Origin: Bacillota bacterium
GTDB taxonomy: Bacteria; Bacillota; Clostridia; Oscillospirales; Acutalibacteraceae
Assembly: GCA_023458755.1 (NCBI GenBank)
Contig: JAEWYE010000031.1
Location: 69,999-133,998 of the forward strand
Length of the DNA stretch: 64,000 nt
Reading direction: 5' to 3'
Positions 52,998-60,946 of the stretch are shown piece by piece. A program made the translations under genes and the position numbers. The notes under the pieces were generated by a model. The model searched no databases and was not told the origin of the DNA. It was given only the letters and a program-made list of their open reading frames with translations. Positions within the stretch are counted from its first letter, which is position 1; every line of letters starts with the position of its first letter.

Positions 52998-53894
52998 ATG
53001 AAAAAGTCAAAAAAAATCTTATCTTTGGCACTTTGTGCGGCGTTGCTGACCGGTGTGGTCACTTCTTTTACGGGCTGTACCAAGTCAGCAGCAGAAAGTT
53101 CATCTGCGGCAGTCTCCGCGTCTTCCGCCGTGGCATCGTCGGAGCCGAAAAAAGTATTGCGGGTCGGTATGGAATGCGGATATGCTCCGTTTAACTGGAC
53201 ACAGACCAATGCCGATAACGGCGCGGTGAAGATTGCGAATGCCGACGGTCAGTATGCGTATGGTTACGATGTTATTATGGCAAAGAAAATTGCCGACAGC
53301 ATCGGTTACGACTTGCAGGTCGTAAAAACAGAGTGGGACGGTTTGGTTCCGGGCGTTACTTCCGATAAGCTGGATGCCGTAATCGCCGGTATGAGCATTA
53401 CCGCAGAACGCAAGAAAACCGTTGATTTCTCGGATGTTTACTACAATGCAAGCATTGTTGCTCTTGTAAAGAAAGACGGCAAATATGCTTCGGCAAAAAG
53501 CGTTGCTGACCTGAAAGGCGCGACCTGCACTTCTCAGCAGAGCACAGTTTGGTATGATATGCTCAAGCAGATTCCAAGCGCAACCATACAGCCGGCACTT
53601 GCGGATGTTCCTGCTATGATCGTTGCTCTTTCCTCCGGCAAAACACAGGTTTTAGTAACCGACAAACCAACCGCGATGGCGGCAGCCTATTCCAACAGCA
53701 ATCTGGTTATGCTCGATTTTGATGCGAGCGGCGCGTTCAAAGCTTCCGATGAGGATGTGCAGATGGGCATTGCGATTAAAAAAGGCAATACCGAGCTGAA
53801 AGACAAAATCAACAAAGCACTTGCCTCTATTTCCGACAAAGACCGTGAAGCAATGATGGAAGATGCCATTAAGCATCAGCCTTTAGCAAAATAG
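52998..53894 (+). CDS. polar amino-acid-binding lipoprotein A
   Basis: A 298-residue type 3 solute-binding lipoprotein with lipobox FTGC (Cys27) and a Ser/Ala-rich linker. The mature part begins VLRVGMECGYAPFNWTQTNAD and contains DLKGATCTSQQSTVWYDML. It is one of three paralogs here sharing ME-C-x-YAP-x-NWTQ. It precedes its permease and ATPase in one operon, so it is the cognate subunit. AAAGGGG precedes ATG 52998. Confidence 0.92.
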   Translation: MKKSKKILSLALCAALLTGVVTSFTGCTKSAAESSSAAVSASSAVASSEPKKVLRVGMECGYAPFNWTQTNADNGAVKIANADGQYAYGYDVIMAKKIADSIGYDLQVVKTEWDGLVPGVTSDKLDAVIAGMSITAERKKTVDFSDVYYNASIVALVKKDGKYASAKSVADLKGATCTSQQSTVWYDMLKQIPSATIQPALADVPAMIVALSSGKTQVLVTDKPTAMAAAYSNSNLVMLDFDASGAFKASDEDVQMGIAIKKGNTELKDKINKALASISDKDREAMMEDAIKHQPLAK

Positions 53895-53934
53895 TCTGAA
53901 TCCAATTCCGTAGCTTCTCCTTATAAAACCGGAA

Positions 53935-53969
53935 TGCGGCGGCAAACGGTATTTGAATTTGCCGCCGCA
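53935..53969 (+). other. intercistronic hairpin between binding protein A and permease
   Basis: A perfect 12-bp stem TGCGGCGGCAAA/TTTGCCGCCGCA with an 11-base loop and no T tract. Such hairpins after binding-protein genes often stabilise the upstream message. Confidence 0.6.
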
Positions 53970-54005
53970 CCGAAAAAATATGATTATAGGAAGTGAGTAA
54001 ACATT

Positions 54006-54821
54006 ATGGCAGATAATGCAGGATTTTTCGAATGGGTATGGTACCTGATACAGCAATATGGCAGTTTGTTTTTACAAGGCGCCGGAACAACCATGGCACT
54101 TGCGATTGTTGGCACGCTGGTCGGCTGTATCATCGGTTTGCTCGTCGGTGTTCTCAGAACGATTCCTCTTAATCCGAATGCGAATCCTTTGAAAAAAGGC
54201 TTATATAAATTCTTACAAATTATCTTAACGATTTATATCGAAGTTTTTCGCGGCACGCCAATGATTGTGCAGGCAATGGTTGTTTATTACGGTTCCGCGC
54301 AGATGTTTCACATTGATATGTCCGCCATGTTTGCGGGCTTTTTGGTGGTATCCATCAATACGGGTGCGTATATGGCAGAAACCGTGCGCGGAGGCATTGA
54401 ATCCATTGATGTCGGTCAGACCGAGGCTGCAAAGGCAATCGGTATGACGCATTGGCAAACCATGCTGAATGTGGTTATGCCGCAAACCGTCCGCAATATC
54501 ATGCCGCAGATCGGCAACAACCTAATTATCAACATTAAGGATACTTCGGTGTTGAACGTTATCTCGGTTACCGAACTTTATTTTTCCGGAAAATCCGCGG
54601 CAGGCGTCTATTATAAATATTTTGAAACCTTCTTTATCATCAGTGTAATTTATCTGATTATGACATATACCTGCTCCCGCCTGCTGCGCTGGATTGAGCG
54701 CAAAATCGACGGCAACAATTATTATACTCTGGTTCCAAATGACCCGATGGCAGACCCAATGGCACCTATTTCGGGCAAAAAGGTACCGAAAAACGGAGGC
54801 GAACACTTATGGAACAAGTAG
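54006..54821 (+). CDS. amino-acid ABC transporter permease
   Basis: A 271-residue HisM/GlnP-type permease. Helices are at about 18-45 and 90-115, among others, with the ATPase-docking loop VGQTEAAKAIGMTHWQTMLNVVMPQTVRNIMP. The gene overlaps the ATPase gene by 13 bp. A single permease gene implies a homodimeric channel. It is part of the operon with binding protein A. Confidence 0.93.
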   Translation: MADNAGFFEWVWYLIQQYGSLFLQGAGTTMALAIVGTLVGCIIGLLVGVLRTIPLNPNANPLKKGLYKFLQIILTIYIEVFRGTPMIVQAMVVYYGSAQMFHIDMSAMFAGFLVVSINTGAYMAETVRGGIESIDVGQTEAAKAIGMTHWQTMLNVVMPQTVRNIMPQIGNNLIINIKDTSVLNVISVTELYFSGKSAAGVYYKYFETFFIISVIYLIMTYTCSRLLRWIERKIDGNNYYTLVPNDPMADPMAPISGKKVPKNGGEHLWNK

Positions 54822-55564
54822 CGGTAAAGAATCCTGTTTTGCAGGTGAGCCATTTAAATAAGAGCTTTGGCGACCATGAGGTTTTGAAGGATATTCATTT
54901 TGAAACCCAACAGGGTGAAGTGATTTGTATCATCGGCGCTTCCGGTTCCGGAAAATCCACATTGCTGCGCTGCATCAATGTGCTGGAAACACCGACTTCG
55001 GGTGAAATTCTTCATCACGGTAAAAATATTTTTGAAAATGCGGCAAAAGTTCCCGCTTACCGCGCAAAGGTCGGCATGGTGTTCCAGCAGTTCAATCTGT
55101 TTAACAATATGACCGTGCTGGAAAACTGCATGGTTGGTATGCGGAAGGTGCTGAGAAAAGATAAGGAATACGCACATGAAAACGCGATGAAATATCTGAC
55201 GAAAGTCGGTATGGCACCTTATATCAATGCAAAACCGGCACAGCTTTCCGGCGGACAGAAACAGCGTGTAGCGATCGCCCGTGCTTTGGCGATGGAACCG
55301 GAAGTACTGCTGTTCGATGAACCGACCAGCGCACTCGACCCGCAAATGGTCGGTGAAGTGCTCGAAGTTATGCGCACACTGGCAAGCGAAGGCTTGACCA
55401 TGATTATTGTTACGCATGAAATGGCATTTGCCCGCGACGTTGCTTCCCGTGTGGTCTTTATGGATGAGGGCATTGTCGCGGAAGACGGCACACCGGAGGA
55501 TGTGTTCGGTCATCCCAAAAATGCGCGTACCGCTGAATTTTTGGAGCGCTTCCGCAAAAACTGA
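54809..55564 (+). CDS. amino-acid ABC transporter ATP-binding protein (GlnQ-like)
   Basis: A 251-residue ATPase that powers amino-acid import. Walker A is GASGSGKST, the Q-loop is in MVFQQFNLF, the signature is QLSGGQKQRVAIARAL, Walker B is VLLFDEPTSALDP and the H-loop is in IVTHEMAFA. Length is normal. It is the last gene of the operon and is followed by a terminator. Confidence 0.96.
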   Translation: MEQVAVKNPVLQVSHLNKSFGDHEVLKDIHFETQQGEVICIIGASGSGKSTLLRCINVLETPTSGEILHHGKNIFENAAKVPAYRAKVGMVFQQFNLFNNMTVLENCMVGMRKVLRKDKEYAHENAMKYLTKVGMAPYINAKPAQLSGGQKQRVAIARALAMEPEVLLFDEPTSALDPQMVGEVLEVMRTLASEGLTMIIVTHEMAFARDVASRVVFMDEGIVAEDGTPEDVFGHPKNARTAEFLERFRKN

Positions 55565-55605
55565 GGAGCAGCAGTATATACATCAAATAAAAATACGAAT
55601 TTGAC

Positions 55606-55660
55606 AAGGGAGTGCCGCGAAATGAATGAATATTCATTTTGCAGCACCCTTTTGCTTTTG
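55606..55660 (+). terminator. Rho-independent terminator of the amino-acid importer operon
   Basis: A long imperfect hairpin (about 18 pairs, inner AAATGAAT/ATTCATTT) with GGG/CCC at the base, followed by TTTTGCTTTT. Confidence 0.75.
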
Positions 55661-55908
55661 TCAGAACTTTCTGCGCTGCTTTTACAATTTCTTGTCACTG
55701 CATTTGCGTGACAGGGCGATGGATGAAAATGAAGTTCTGCGGAGAGAAAAATAGAAAGAAAGATTGTACGCAGACTCTTTTTTAAAGTTCATGGGTTGGG
55801 TTATTTTATTTAATTAATAATTTTCACGGTAAATATAAGATATGAAATCGAACATACAAAATGAATAAAACAGAAACAAAACTTGCAAAATATTGTATCT
55901 TTTTGTGA

Positions 55909-55937
55909 TTGACAGCTTCTTAAAAATAGAATAAAAT
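55909..55937 (+). promoter_or_regulatory. sigma-A promoter of the binding-protein B/C operon
   Basis: TTGACA (55909-55914), a 17-bp spacer and TAAAAT (55932-55937), among the best promoter matches in the window. The transcript would start near 55944. Confidence 0.75.
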
Positions 55938-55943
55938 ATAGGA

Positions 55944-56073
55944 AATTCAAAGGACAAATAAATATTCCAAAACCAGTCCTTGAATCTAATTTGCAATTTG
56001 ACGTGCGTAGTAATTCATATTGCTTAGTTGACATAGGCGTCGGCTTTCTTTTTGAAAGTCGGCGCTTTTTTGT
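55944..56073 (+). ncRNA. structured leader ending in an intrinsic terminator (candidate attenuator)
   Basis: From the predicted start, TTCAAAGGAC pairs with GTCCTTGAA, GCAAT pairs with ATTGC, and the region ends with a 12-bp stem GCGTCGGCTTTC/GAAAGTCGGCGC, a T5 loop and six T residues (56040-56074). The gene start is another 70 bases on. I recognise no known riboswitch class. Control by early termination is likely but unproven. Confidence 0.5.
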
Positions 56074-56143
56074 TTGGCATTTGATTTTGTTTCGCATTTC
56101 AACCATCCAATCCGAAACAGACAATTTGAAAGGGGCATCATTT

Positions 56144-57022
56144 ATGAAAAAGTTCAAAAGATTCCTTTGCATGGCAATGGTTGGTTCCATGCTCGCATTT
56201 ACCGGCTGTACTTCCGGCACGGGGGCTTCTTCCTCGGCGGACAGCGCTCCGGCATCCGCTTCACAAGTTTCTGCGGCATCTTCCACGAAAAAAGTACTGC
56301 GGGTTGCGATGGAATGCGCCTATGCACCGTTTAACTGGACGCAGACAACCGATGCAAATAATGCGGTTAAAATCGCGGATTCCAATGAATATTGCAACGG
56401 TTACGACGTGCAAATGGCAAAGAAAATCGCGGACTCCATGGGTTACGATCTGGAAGTCCATAAAACCGAATGGACCGGAATCCCAGCGGCGATTGCCTCC
56501 GGTAAAATTGATGCCGGTGTCTGCGGTATGACGGTAAATAAAGACCGCAAGAAAGCGTTTGATTTTTCCGATCCGTATTACTTGGCTGATTTTGTTGTTT
56601 TGACGAAAAAAGACGGGAAATTTGCAAATGCGACCAGCGTAGCGGATTTAAAAGGTGCAACCTGCACCTCGCAGCAAAGTACAGCCTGGTATGACCTGCT
56701 CCCGCAGATCCCGGACGGCAAAATTCAGCCGGCTATCGCGGATGTTCCCACCATGCTGGTAGCCATTGGTTCCGGAAAAGTGGAAGTGGAAACGGCCAAC
56801 AAACCGACTGCTTTGTCAGCGGTCAAAGCAGATCCAAGCTTAAAAATGATAGTTTTTGAAGGCGACAAAGGTTTTAAGATTGATGCGGAACAAACTCATG
56901 TCTGCGTTGCGGTGAAAAAAGGCAATGATGAACTTCGCGAAAAGATTAATAAAGCGCTTGCAACCATCAGCGAAGATGAGCGCAACAAAATGATGGATGA
57001 TGCGATCGCAAATCAAAAGTAA
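56144..57022 (+). CDS. polar amino-acid-binding lipoprotein B
   Basis: A 292-residue solute-binding lipoprotein (lipobox FTGC, Cys22), paralog of products A and C. The mature start is VLRVAMECAYAPFNWTQTTDAN, and the middle has DLKGATCTSQQSTAWYDLL as in A. No permease lies in this operon, so it probably delivers ligand to the permease/ATPase of the preceding operon. AAAGGGG precedes ATG 56144; the longer frame upstream runs through the leader terminator. Confidence 0.9.
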   Translation: MKKFKRFLCMAMVGSMLAFTGCTSGTGASSSADSAPASASQVSAASSTKKVLRVAMECAYAPFNWTQTTDANNAVKIADSNEYCNGYDVQMAKKIADSMGYDLEVHKTEWTGIPAAIASGKIDAGVCGMTVNKDRKKAFDFSDPYYLADFVVLTKKDGKFANATSVADLKGATCTSQQSTAWYDLLPQIPDGKIQPAIADVPTMLVAIGSGKVEVETANKPTALSAVKADPSLKMIVFEGDKGFKIDAEQTHVCVAVKKGNDELREKINKALATISEDERNKMMDDAIANQK

Positions 57023-57046
57023 TCCGGCATTTGAAGCAATATTTTG

Positions 57047-57082
57047 GGAACTTCTCCCCACGGGTTACCGTGGGGAAGTTCC
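57047..57082 (+). other. intercistronic hairpin between binding proteins B and C
   Basis: A stem of about 15 bp (GGAACTT and CCCCACGG arms with a 2-base bulge) closes a GTTA loop. No T tract follows, so an mRNA stability element is likely. Confidence 0.55.
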
Positions 57083-57107
57083 TTATACAGGGAAAGGGTG
57101 GTTCATC

Positions 57108-58013
57108 ATGAAAAAAATAAGGGTGCTTTCCGCAGTTATAAGTGCGGTTGTTGCTTTCAGCATTGCGGCAGGATGTACAAGTTCTTCCGGTTCCCCTTCC
57201 TCCGCGGTATCCGGTGTATCGAGCGCGGCGGCTTCTTCCTCCTCCGGTACGTCCGAAAAGGTTCTTCGGGTTGGTATGGAATGTGCGTATGCACCGCATA
57301 ACTGGACGCAAACCGACAGCTCAAACGATGCGGTACAAATACAGAACAGCACCAACGAATATGCCAACGGTTATGATGTCATGATGGCCAAACAACTGGC
57401 CGACGCCATCGGATATAAGCTCGAGATTTATAAAATTGAATGGGACGGACTGATTGTCGGTGTGCAGAGCGGAAAAATCGACGCGATTATCGCCGGTATG
57501 GCGGCGACGGACGCACGCAAAAAGAGCATTGATTTTACCGATCCTTACGATACCGGTTCCTATTGTGTACTGGTGAAAAAGGGCGGCAAATACGCGAACG
57601 CCACTTCCATCAATGATTTTGCCGGTGCCAAAGTCAGCTCGCAGATTAACACCGTTCTTTATGATACTCTGGTTCCGCAGCTTAAAGGTGCAAAAAAGCT
57701 GGATGGTCTCAGCGATGCTCCGACTGTTTTTGCCGCACTGGCTTCCGGTAAACTGGACGCGGCCCCCATGGATTATCCGACCGCGATTTCAGCAGTAAAA
57801 ACCAATTCGGATTTACAGGTCATTAAGTTTGCCGAAGGCAAGGGCTATGTCTTGAACGGTTTGGACGGCTGCTCCTATATCGGTGTGAAAAAAGGCAATA
57901 CGGAGCTGACTGATAAGCTGAACGATGCCCTGAAAAAATACACCAAAGAGGATATGGAAAAATTGATGCAGAAGGCCGTAGATATTCAGCCAATTACGAA
58001 AAAAGTGAGTTGA
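57108..58013 (+). CDS. polar amino-acid-binding lipoprotein C
   Basis: A 301-residue solute-binding lipoprotein (lipobox AAGC, Cys23), third paralog. The mature part begins VLRVGMECAYAPHNWTQTDSS; the Phe found in A and B is His here, and the ATCTSQQST segment of A and B is replaced by AKVSSQINTVLYDTL. It is therefore the most diverged copy and may bind another ligand. GGGTGG precedes ATG 57108. The amidohydrolase gene starts 6 bp after its stop. Confidence 0.9.
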   Translation: MKKIRVLSAVISAVVAFSIAAGCTSSSGSPSSAVSGVSSAAASSSSGTSEKVLRVGMECAYAPHNWTQTDSSNDAVQIQNSTNEYANGYDVMMAKQLADAIGYKLEIYKIEWDGLIVGVQSGKIDAIIAGMAATDARKKSIDFTDPYDTGSYCVLVKKGGKYANATSINDFAGAKVSSQINTVLYDTLVPQLKGAKKLDGLSDAPTVFAALASGKLDAAPMDYPTAISAVKTNSDLQVIKFAEGKGYVLNGLDGCSYIGVKKGNTELTDKLNDALKKYTKEDMEKLMQKAVDIQPITKKVS

Positions 58014-58019
58014 TGCGCT

Positions 58020-59201
58020 GTGAGTAGGATACAGGAAATTGAGAACATTGCCGATTCCCTTCGTGAAGAAATAGAGACCATCAGCGACTTTATCTTTTTG
58101 CATCCGGAATTGGGCGACCGTGAATTCGTTTCATCCGGATATTTGGCAGCTCTGTTAAAGCAAAACGGTTTTCAGGTGCAGTACCCATACTGCAATCTTC
58201 CTACGGCTTTTCGTGCCGAGTTCGGCAATACAGGCGGTCCAAAGATTGCCTTTCTTGCGGAATATGACGCTTTGCCCGGATACGGGCCGCAAAAACTGCC
58301 GGCACATGCCTGCGGACACAACTGGATTGCGGCAAGCACAGTGGGTGCCGCGTTGATTTTGTCTAAACTGCAAGCATGTCTGCCGGGGACCGTAGTGGTA
58401 ATTGGCACCCCCGCGGAGGAAACAATCGGCAGAAAAATAGATTTGGTTCATAACGGAGCGTTTGACGATATTGACGCTGCTTTTCAAATGCATCTGAATG
58501 AAAACACCAATCTTCACGCGAGTGCGCTAGCTATGGATTCTTGGAGGTTTGCGTTTTTCGGTAAAGCCAGTCATGCGGCCTCCCATCCGTTCTGCGGAAT
58601 CAACGCGCTTGATGCGGTCAACCTGACATTTGCCGGAATCAGCGCCCTCCGTCAGCAGTTGAAATCGGATGCCCGCATTCACGGGATCATTACGGACGGC
58701 GGTCAGGCGGCAAATGTCATTCCGGAACGGGCCATCTGCGAGTTCTATGTTCGATCGGAAAAGCGGAGTTACTTAAACGAGGTTTCCGAAAAAGTAAAAA
58801 ACTGTGCGAGAGGCGCGGCGCTGATGACCGGTGCAAAACTCGATATTTGCTCCTTCGAAAACAGTTATGATGATTTGCAGGTGAATCCGGTATTAAGCGA
58901 ATTGATGTTTAAAAATCTTACGAATGCCGGAATCGATGATTTCTGCGACGAGCGGGAGTTGGCCGGTTCTACCGATATCGGCAATGTCAGCCACTGTGTG
59001 CCGACTTTTTACGGGAATATCGGTGTGGGCGGGGGCACCGCACGGGCGCATGAGGAGGCGTTTCTGCAATTTGTGAATTCACCCGAAGCACAGGAAAAAT
59101 TGCTGAAAGTGGCAAAGGCTTTCGCGTTTTCCGCCTGTCAGCTTTTTGCACAGCCGGAGCTTTTGCAAAAGGCTAAAGATAAGTTTAAAAGTGGGTATTA
59201 A
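58020..59201 (+). CDS. M20-family amidohydrolase (AbgB-like)
   Basis: A 393-residue cytosolic metallo-amidase that hydrolyses N-acyl amino acids or small peptides. Metal ligands are visible in AHACGHNWIAASTVG, GTPAEETIGRKID and AAFQMHLNENT, and the dimerisation domain has ASHAASHPFCGINALDAV. The overall pattern is close to AbgB/HipO types. GTG 58020 has no strong ribosome site, but its nearness to the preceding stop suggests translational coupling. It likely processes what binding proteins B or C bring in. Confidence 0.9.
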   Translation: MSRIQEIENIADSLREEIETISDFIFLHPELGDREFVSSGYLAALLKQNGFQVQYPYCNLPTAFRAEFGNTGGPKIAFLAEYDALPGYGPQKLPAHACGHNWIAASTVGAALILSKLQACLPGTVVVIGTPAEETIGRKIDLVHNGAFDDIDAAFQMHLNENTNLHASALAMDSWRFAFFGKASHAASHPFCGINALDAVNLTFAGISALRQQLKSDARIHGIITDGGQAANVIPERAICEFYVRSEKRSYLNEVSEKVKNCARGAALMTGAKLDICSFENSYDDLQVNPVLSELMFKNLTNAGIDDFCDERELAGSTDIGNVSHCVPTFYGNIGVGGGTARAHEEAFLQFVNSPEAQEKLLKVAKAFAFSACQLFAQPELLQKAKDKFKSGY

Positions 59202-59213
59202 GGAAACACGGAT

Positions 59214-59250
59214 TAAAAAGCCGGCACGGAATCGATTTCCGTGCCGACTT
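59214..59250. terminator. Rho-independent terminator after the amidohydrolase
   Basis: A 10-bp stem CGGCACGGAA/TTCCGTGCCG, extended by AAG/CTT across one mismatch, has a 5-base loop. T residues are better on the reverse strand, but ACTTTG follows on the forward strand. Confidence 0.7.
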
Positions 59251-59280
59251 TGCGTTTATTTTATCAGGGAACCACCAATA

Positions 59281-59306
59281 TTCAGTTCATGTTCAATTCA
59301 TATAAT
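59281..59306 (+). promoter_or_regulatory. direct-repeat site and -10 box of the export operon
   Basis: TTCAGTTCATG (59281-59291) and TTCAATTCATA (59292-59302) are 11-bp direct repeats with two differences, abutting TATAAT (59301-59306). The layout is typical for OmpR-family activators that replace the -35 contact. The cognate regulator is probably the one at 62130. Confidence 0.55.
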
Positions 59307-59348
59307 CGGGTTATACTGTTACAAATTGATATGGAGGTTCATCTGAAT

Positions 59349-60251
59349 ATGAGTTCAAAAAAGAAAAAATCAAAAGCAAAGAAATGGATAACGATTGGCA
59401 TTGTTGCGGTCGTATTGGTTGGTGCTGCGGTTGCGGCTCTGCGTATGCGTCCTGCGGCGGCATCTTACGAAAGTGTAAATGCGAAAGCCGGAGATATTAC
59501 GACTTACAATTCTTTTTCAGGGAATGTAGATACAAAAAACCGTCAAACGGTCATGTCTGAAAAACTCATGCAGATTTCCGATTTGAAAGTCAAAGAGGGT
59601 GACAAGGTCAAAGAGGGCGATGTACTCCTTAAAACATCAACCGGGGACGAAATAAAGGCGAAAATTGACGGTGAAGTTTCCAACGTGAATGTGGAAGAAA
59701 ACGCGACGGTTATGGCCGGGGTAAAATTACTCGACATCGTGGATTATGACAATCTTCAAATTACGGTCAAGGTGGATGAATACGACATCGCTTCCATCAC
59801 GAAAGGCAAGGAAACAACGGTGAAAATCGGTGCGTTGGACAAAGAAATCAAAGGCACCGTCAGCAGTGTTTCCAAGGAAGGACAAACCGTGAACGGCGTA
59901 ACCTTTTTTACGGCAAACATTGATCTTGCAAAAGACAGCAGCCTGAAAGTCGGAATGTCCGCCGAAGCAAAGCTGGTCAGCGATTCGGTGAAAGGCGTAG
60001 TTACCCTGCCGATGAAAGCCATACAGTTTGACGATGACAATCAGCCATATGTCTTTACGAAAGGTGAAAAGGATTTGCCGGTGAAGACAGCCATTACCAC
60101 AGGCATCAATGACGGCACCACAGTCGAAGTGAAAAGCGGTGTAAAAAACGGCGAAACCGTTCTTTACACAGGTACATCTACCAAAACGGGCGGAATGGGC
60201 TTTATGAGAAATAACGGTTCGGCTAGCGGTGTCAGCGGGGGCGGTAATTAA
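59349..60251 (+). CDS. MacA/HlyD-like membrane fusion protein
   Basis: A 300-residue adaptor subunit of a three-part ABC exporter. A Lys-rich cytoplasmic start and one membrane helix (about 15-33) are followed by a biotinyl-lipoyl-like half motif (LKVKEGDKVKEGDVLLK), the second half (GEVSNVNVEENATVMAGVKLLDIV), a beta-barrel domain and a Gly/Ser tail (GFMRNNGSASGVSGGGN). Gram-positive relatives include YknX. ATG 59349 has GGAGG 11 bases upstream. It overlaps the ATPase gene start (TAATG). Confidence 0.9.
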   Translation: MSSKKKKSKAKKWITIGIVAVVLVGAAVAALRMRPAAASYESVNAKAGDITTYNSFSGNVDTKNRQTVMSEKLMQISDLKVKEGDKVKEGDVLLKTSTGDEIKAKIDGEVSNVNVEENATVMAGVKLLDIVDYDNLQITVKVDEYDIASITKGKETTVKIGALDKEIKGTVSSVSKEGQTVNGVTFFTANIDLAKDSSLKVGMSAEAKLVSDSVKGVVTLPMKAIQFDDDNQPYVFTKGEKDLPVKTAITTGINDGTTVEVKSGVKNGETVLYTGTSTKTGGMGFMRNNGSASGVSGGGN

Positions 60252-60946
60252 TGTCTGAAATTCTCAATATGAAGGATATATGCAAAAGCTATTATATGGG
60301 CGATGAAGAGCTGGAAATTCTGCATCACGTCAATCTGAACGTGAATTCCGGTGAGTTTGTTTCCATTCTCGGTCCGTCCGGTTCCGGTAAGTCAACTATG
60401 ATGAATATTATTGGCTGCCTGGATGTGCCGACATCCGGTGCATATTTTCTGTCCGGCAACGATATAAACGATTTTGATGAAGTGGAGCTCGCAAAAGTGC
60501 GAAATAAAGAAATCGGCTTTGTTTTCCAAAGCTTTCAGCTTTTGCCGCGCCTCAACGCATTGCAAAATGTGGAACTTCCGCTCATTTATTCCCGCGTTTC
60601 CGCGTCTCAGCGCAAAAAACGAGCAGCCGAAATGCTGGAACGCGTCGGACTGTCCGATAAAATGCGGAATCTCCCCAATCAGCTTTCCGGTGGGCAGCAG
60701 CAGCGTGTGGCGATTGCACGTGCGCTGGTTACCGAGCCGACCATTCTGCTTGCGGACGAGCCTACCGGCGCACTGGATCAGAAAACCGGAGCGCAGGTTA
60801 TGAATCTTTTTCAGGAACTGAACTCCGACGGAAGAACCATTATTATGATTACGCATGATATCAACATTGCCCGCCACGCAAAGCGGATTGTCAATATTTT
60901 GGACGGGTGCCTGACGGAACAGGAGGCGCAGCAGGATGCTACTTGA
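60251..60946 (+). CDS. MacB-type ABC transporter ATP-binding protein
   Basis: A 231-residue ATPase of the LolD/MacB group. Walker A is GPSGSGKST, the Q-loop is in FVFQSFQLLPRL, the signature is QLSGGQQQRVAIARALV, Walker B is ILLADEPTGALD and the H-loop is in MITHDINIA. It pairs with the permease that follows (11-bp overlap) and with the adaptor before it. Such systems export peptides, macrolides or toxins, or resist antimicrobial peptides. Confidence 0.95.
   Translation: MSEILNMKDICKSYYMGDEELEILHHVNLNVNSGEFVSILGPSGSGKSTMMNIIGCLDVPTSGAYFLSGNDINDFDEVELAKVRNKEIGFVFQSFQLLPRLNALQNVELPLIYSRVSASQRKKRAAEMLERVGLSDKMRNLPNQLSGGQQQRVAIARALVTEPTILLADEPTGALDQKTGAQVMNLFQELNSDGRTIIMITHDINIARHAKRIVNILDGCLTEQEAQQDAT

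Noticed and set aside
53935..53969. Terminator between binding protein A and its permease
   Set aside because: The hairpin is strong but has no T tract, and termination here would cut off the permease and ATPase genes.
55810..56286. Reverse-strand frame of 158 codons across the binding-protein B leader
   Set aside because: It crosses a strong forward promoter, the leader terminator and the start of a real gene, and has no ribosome site.
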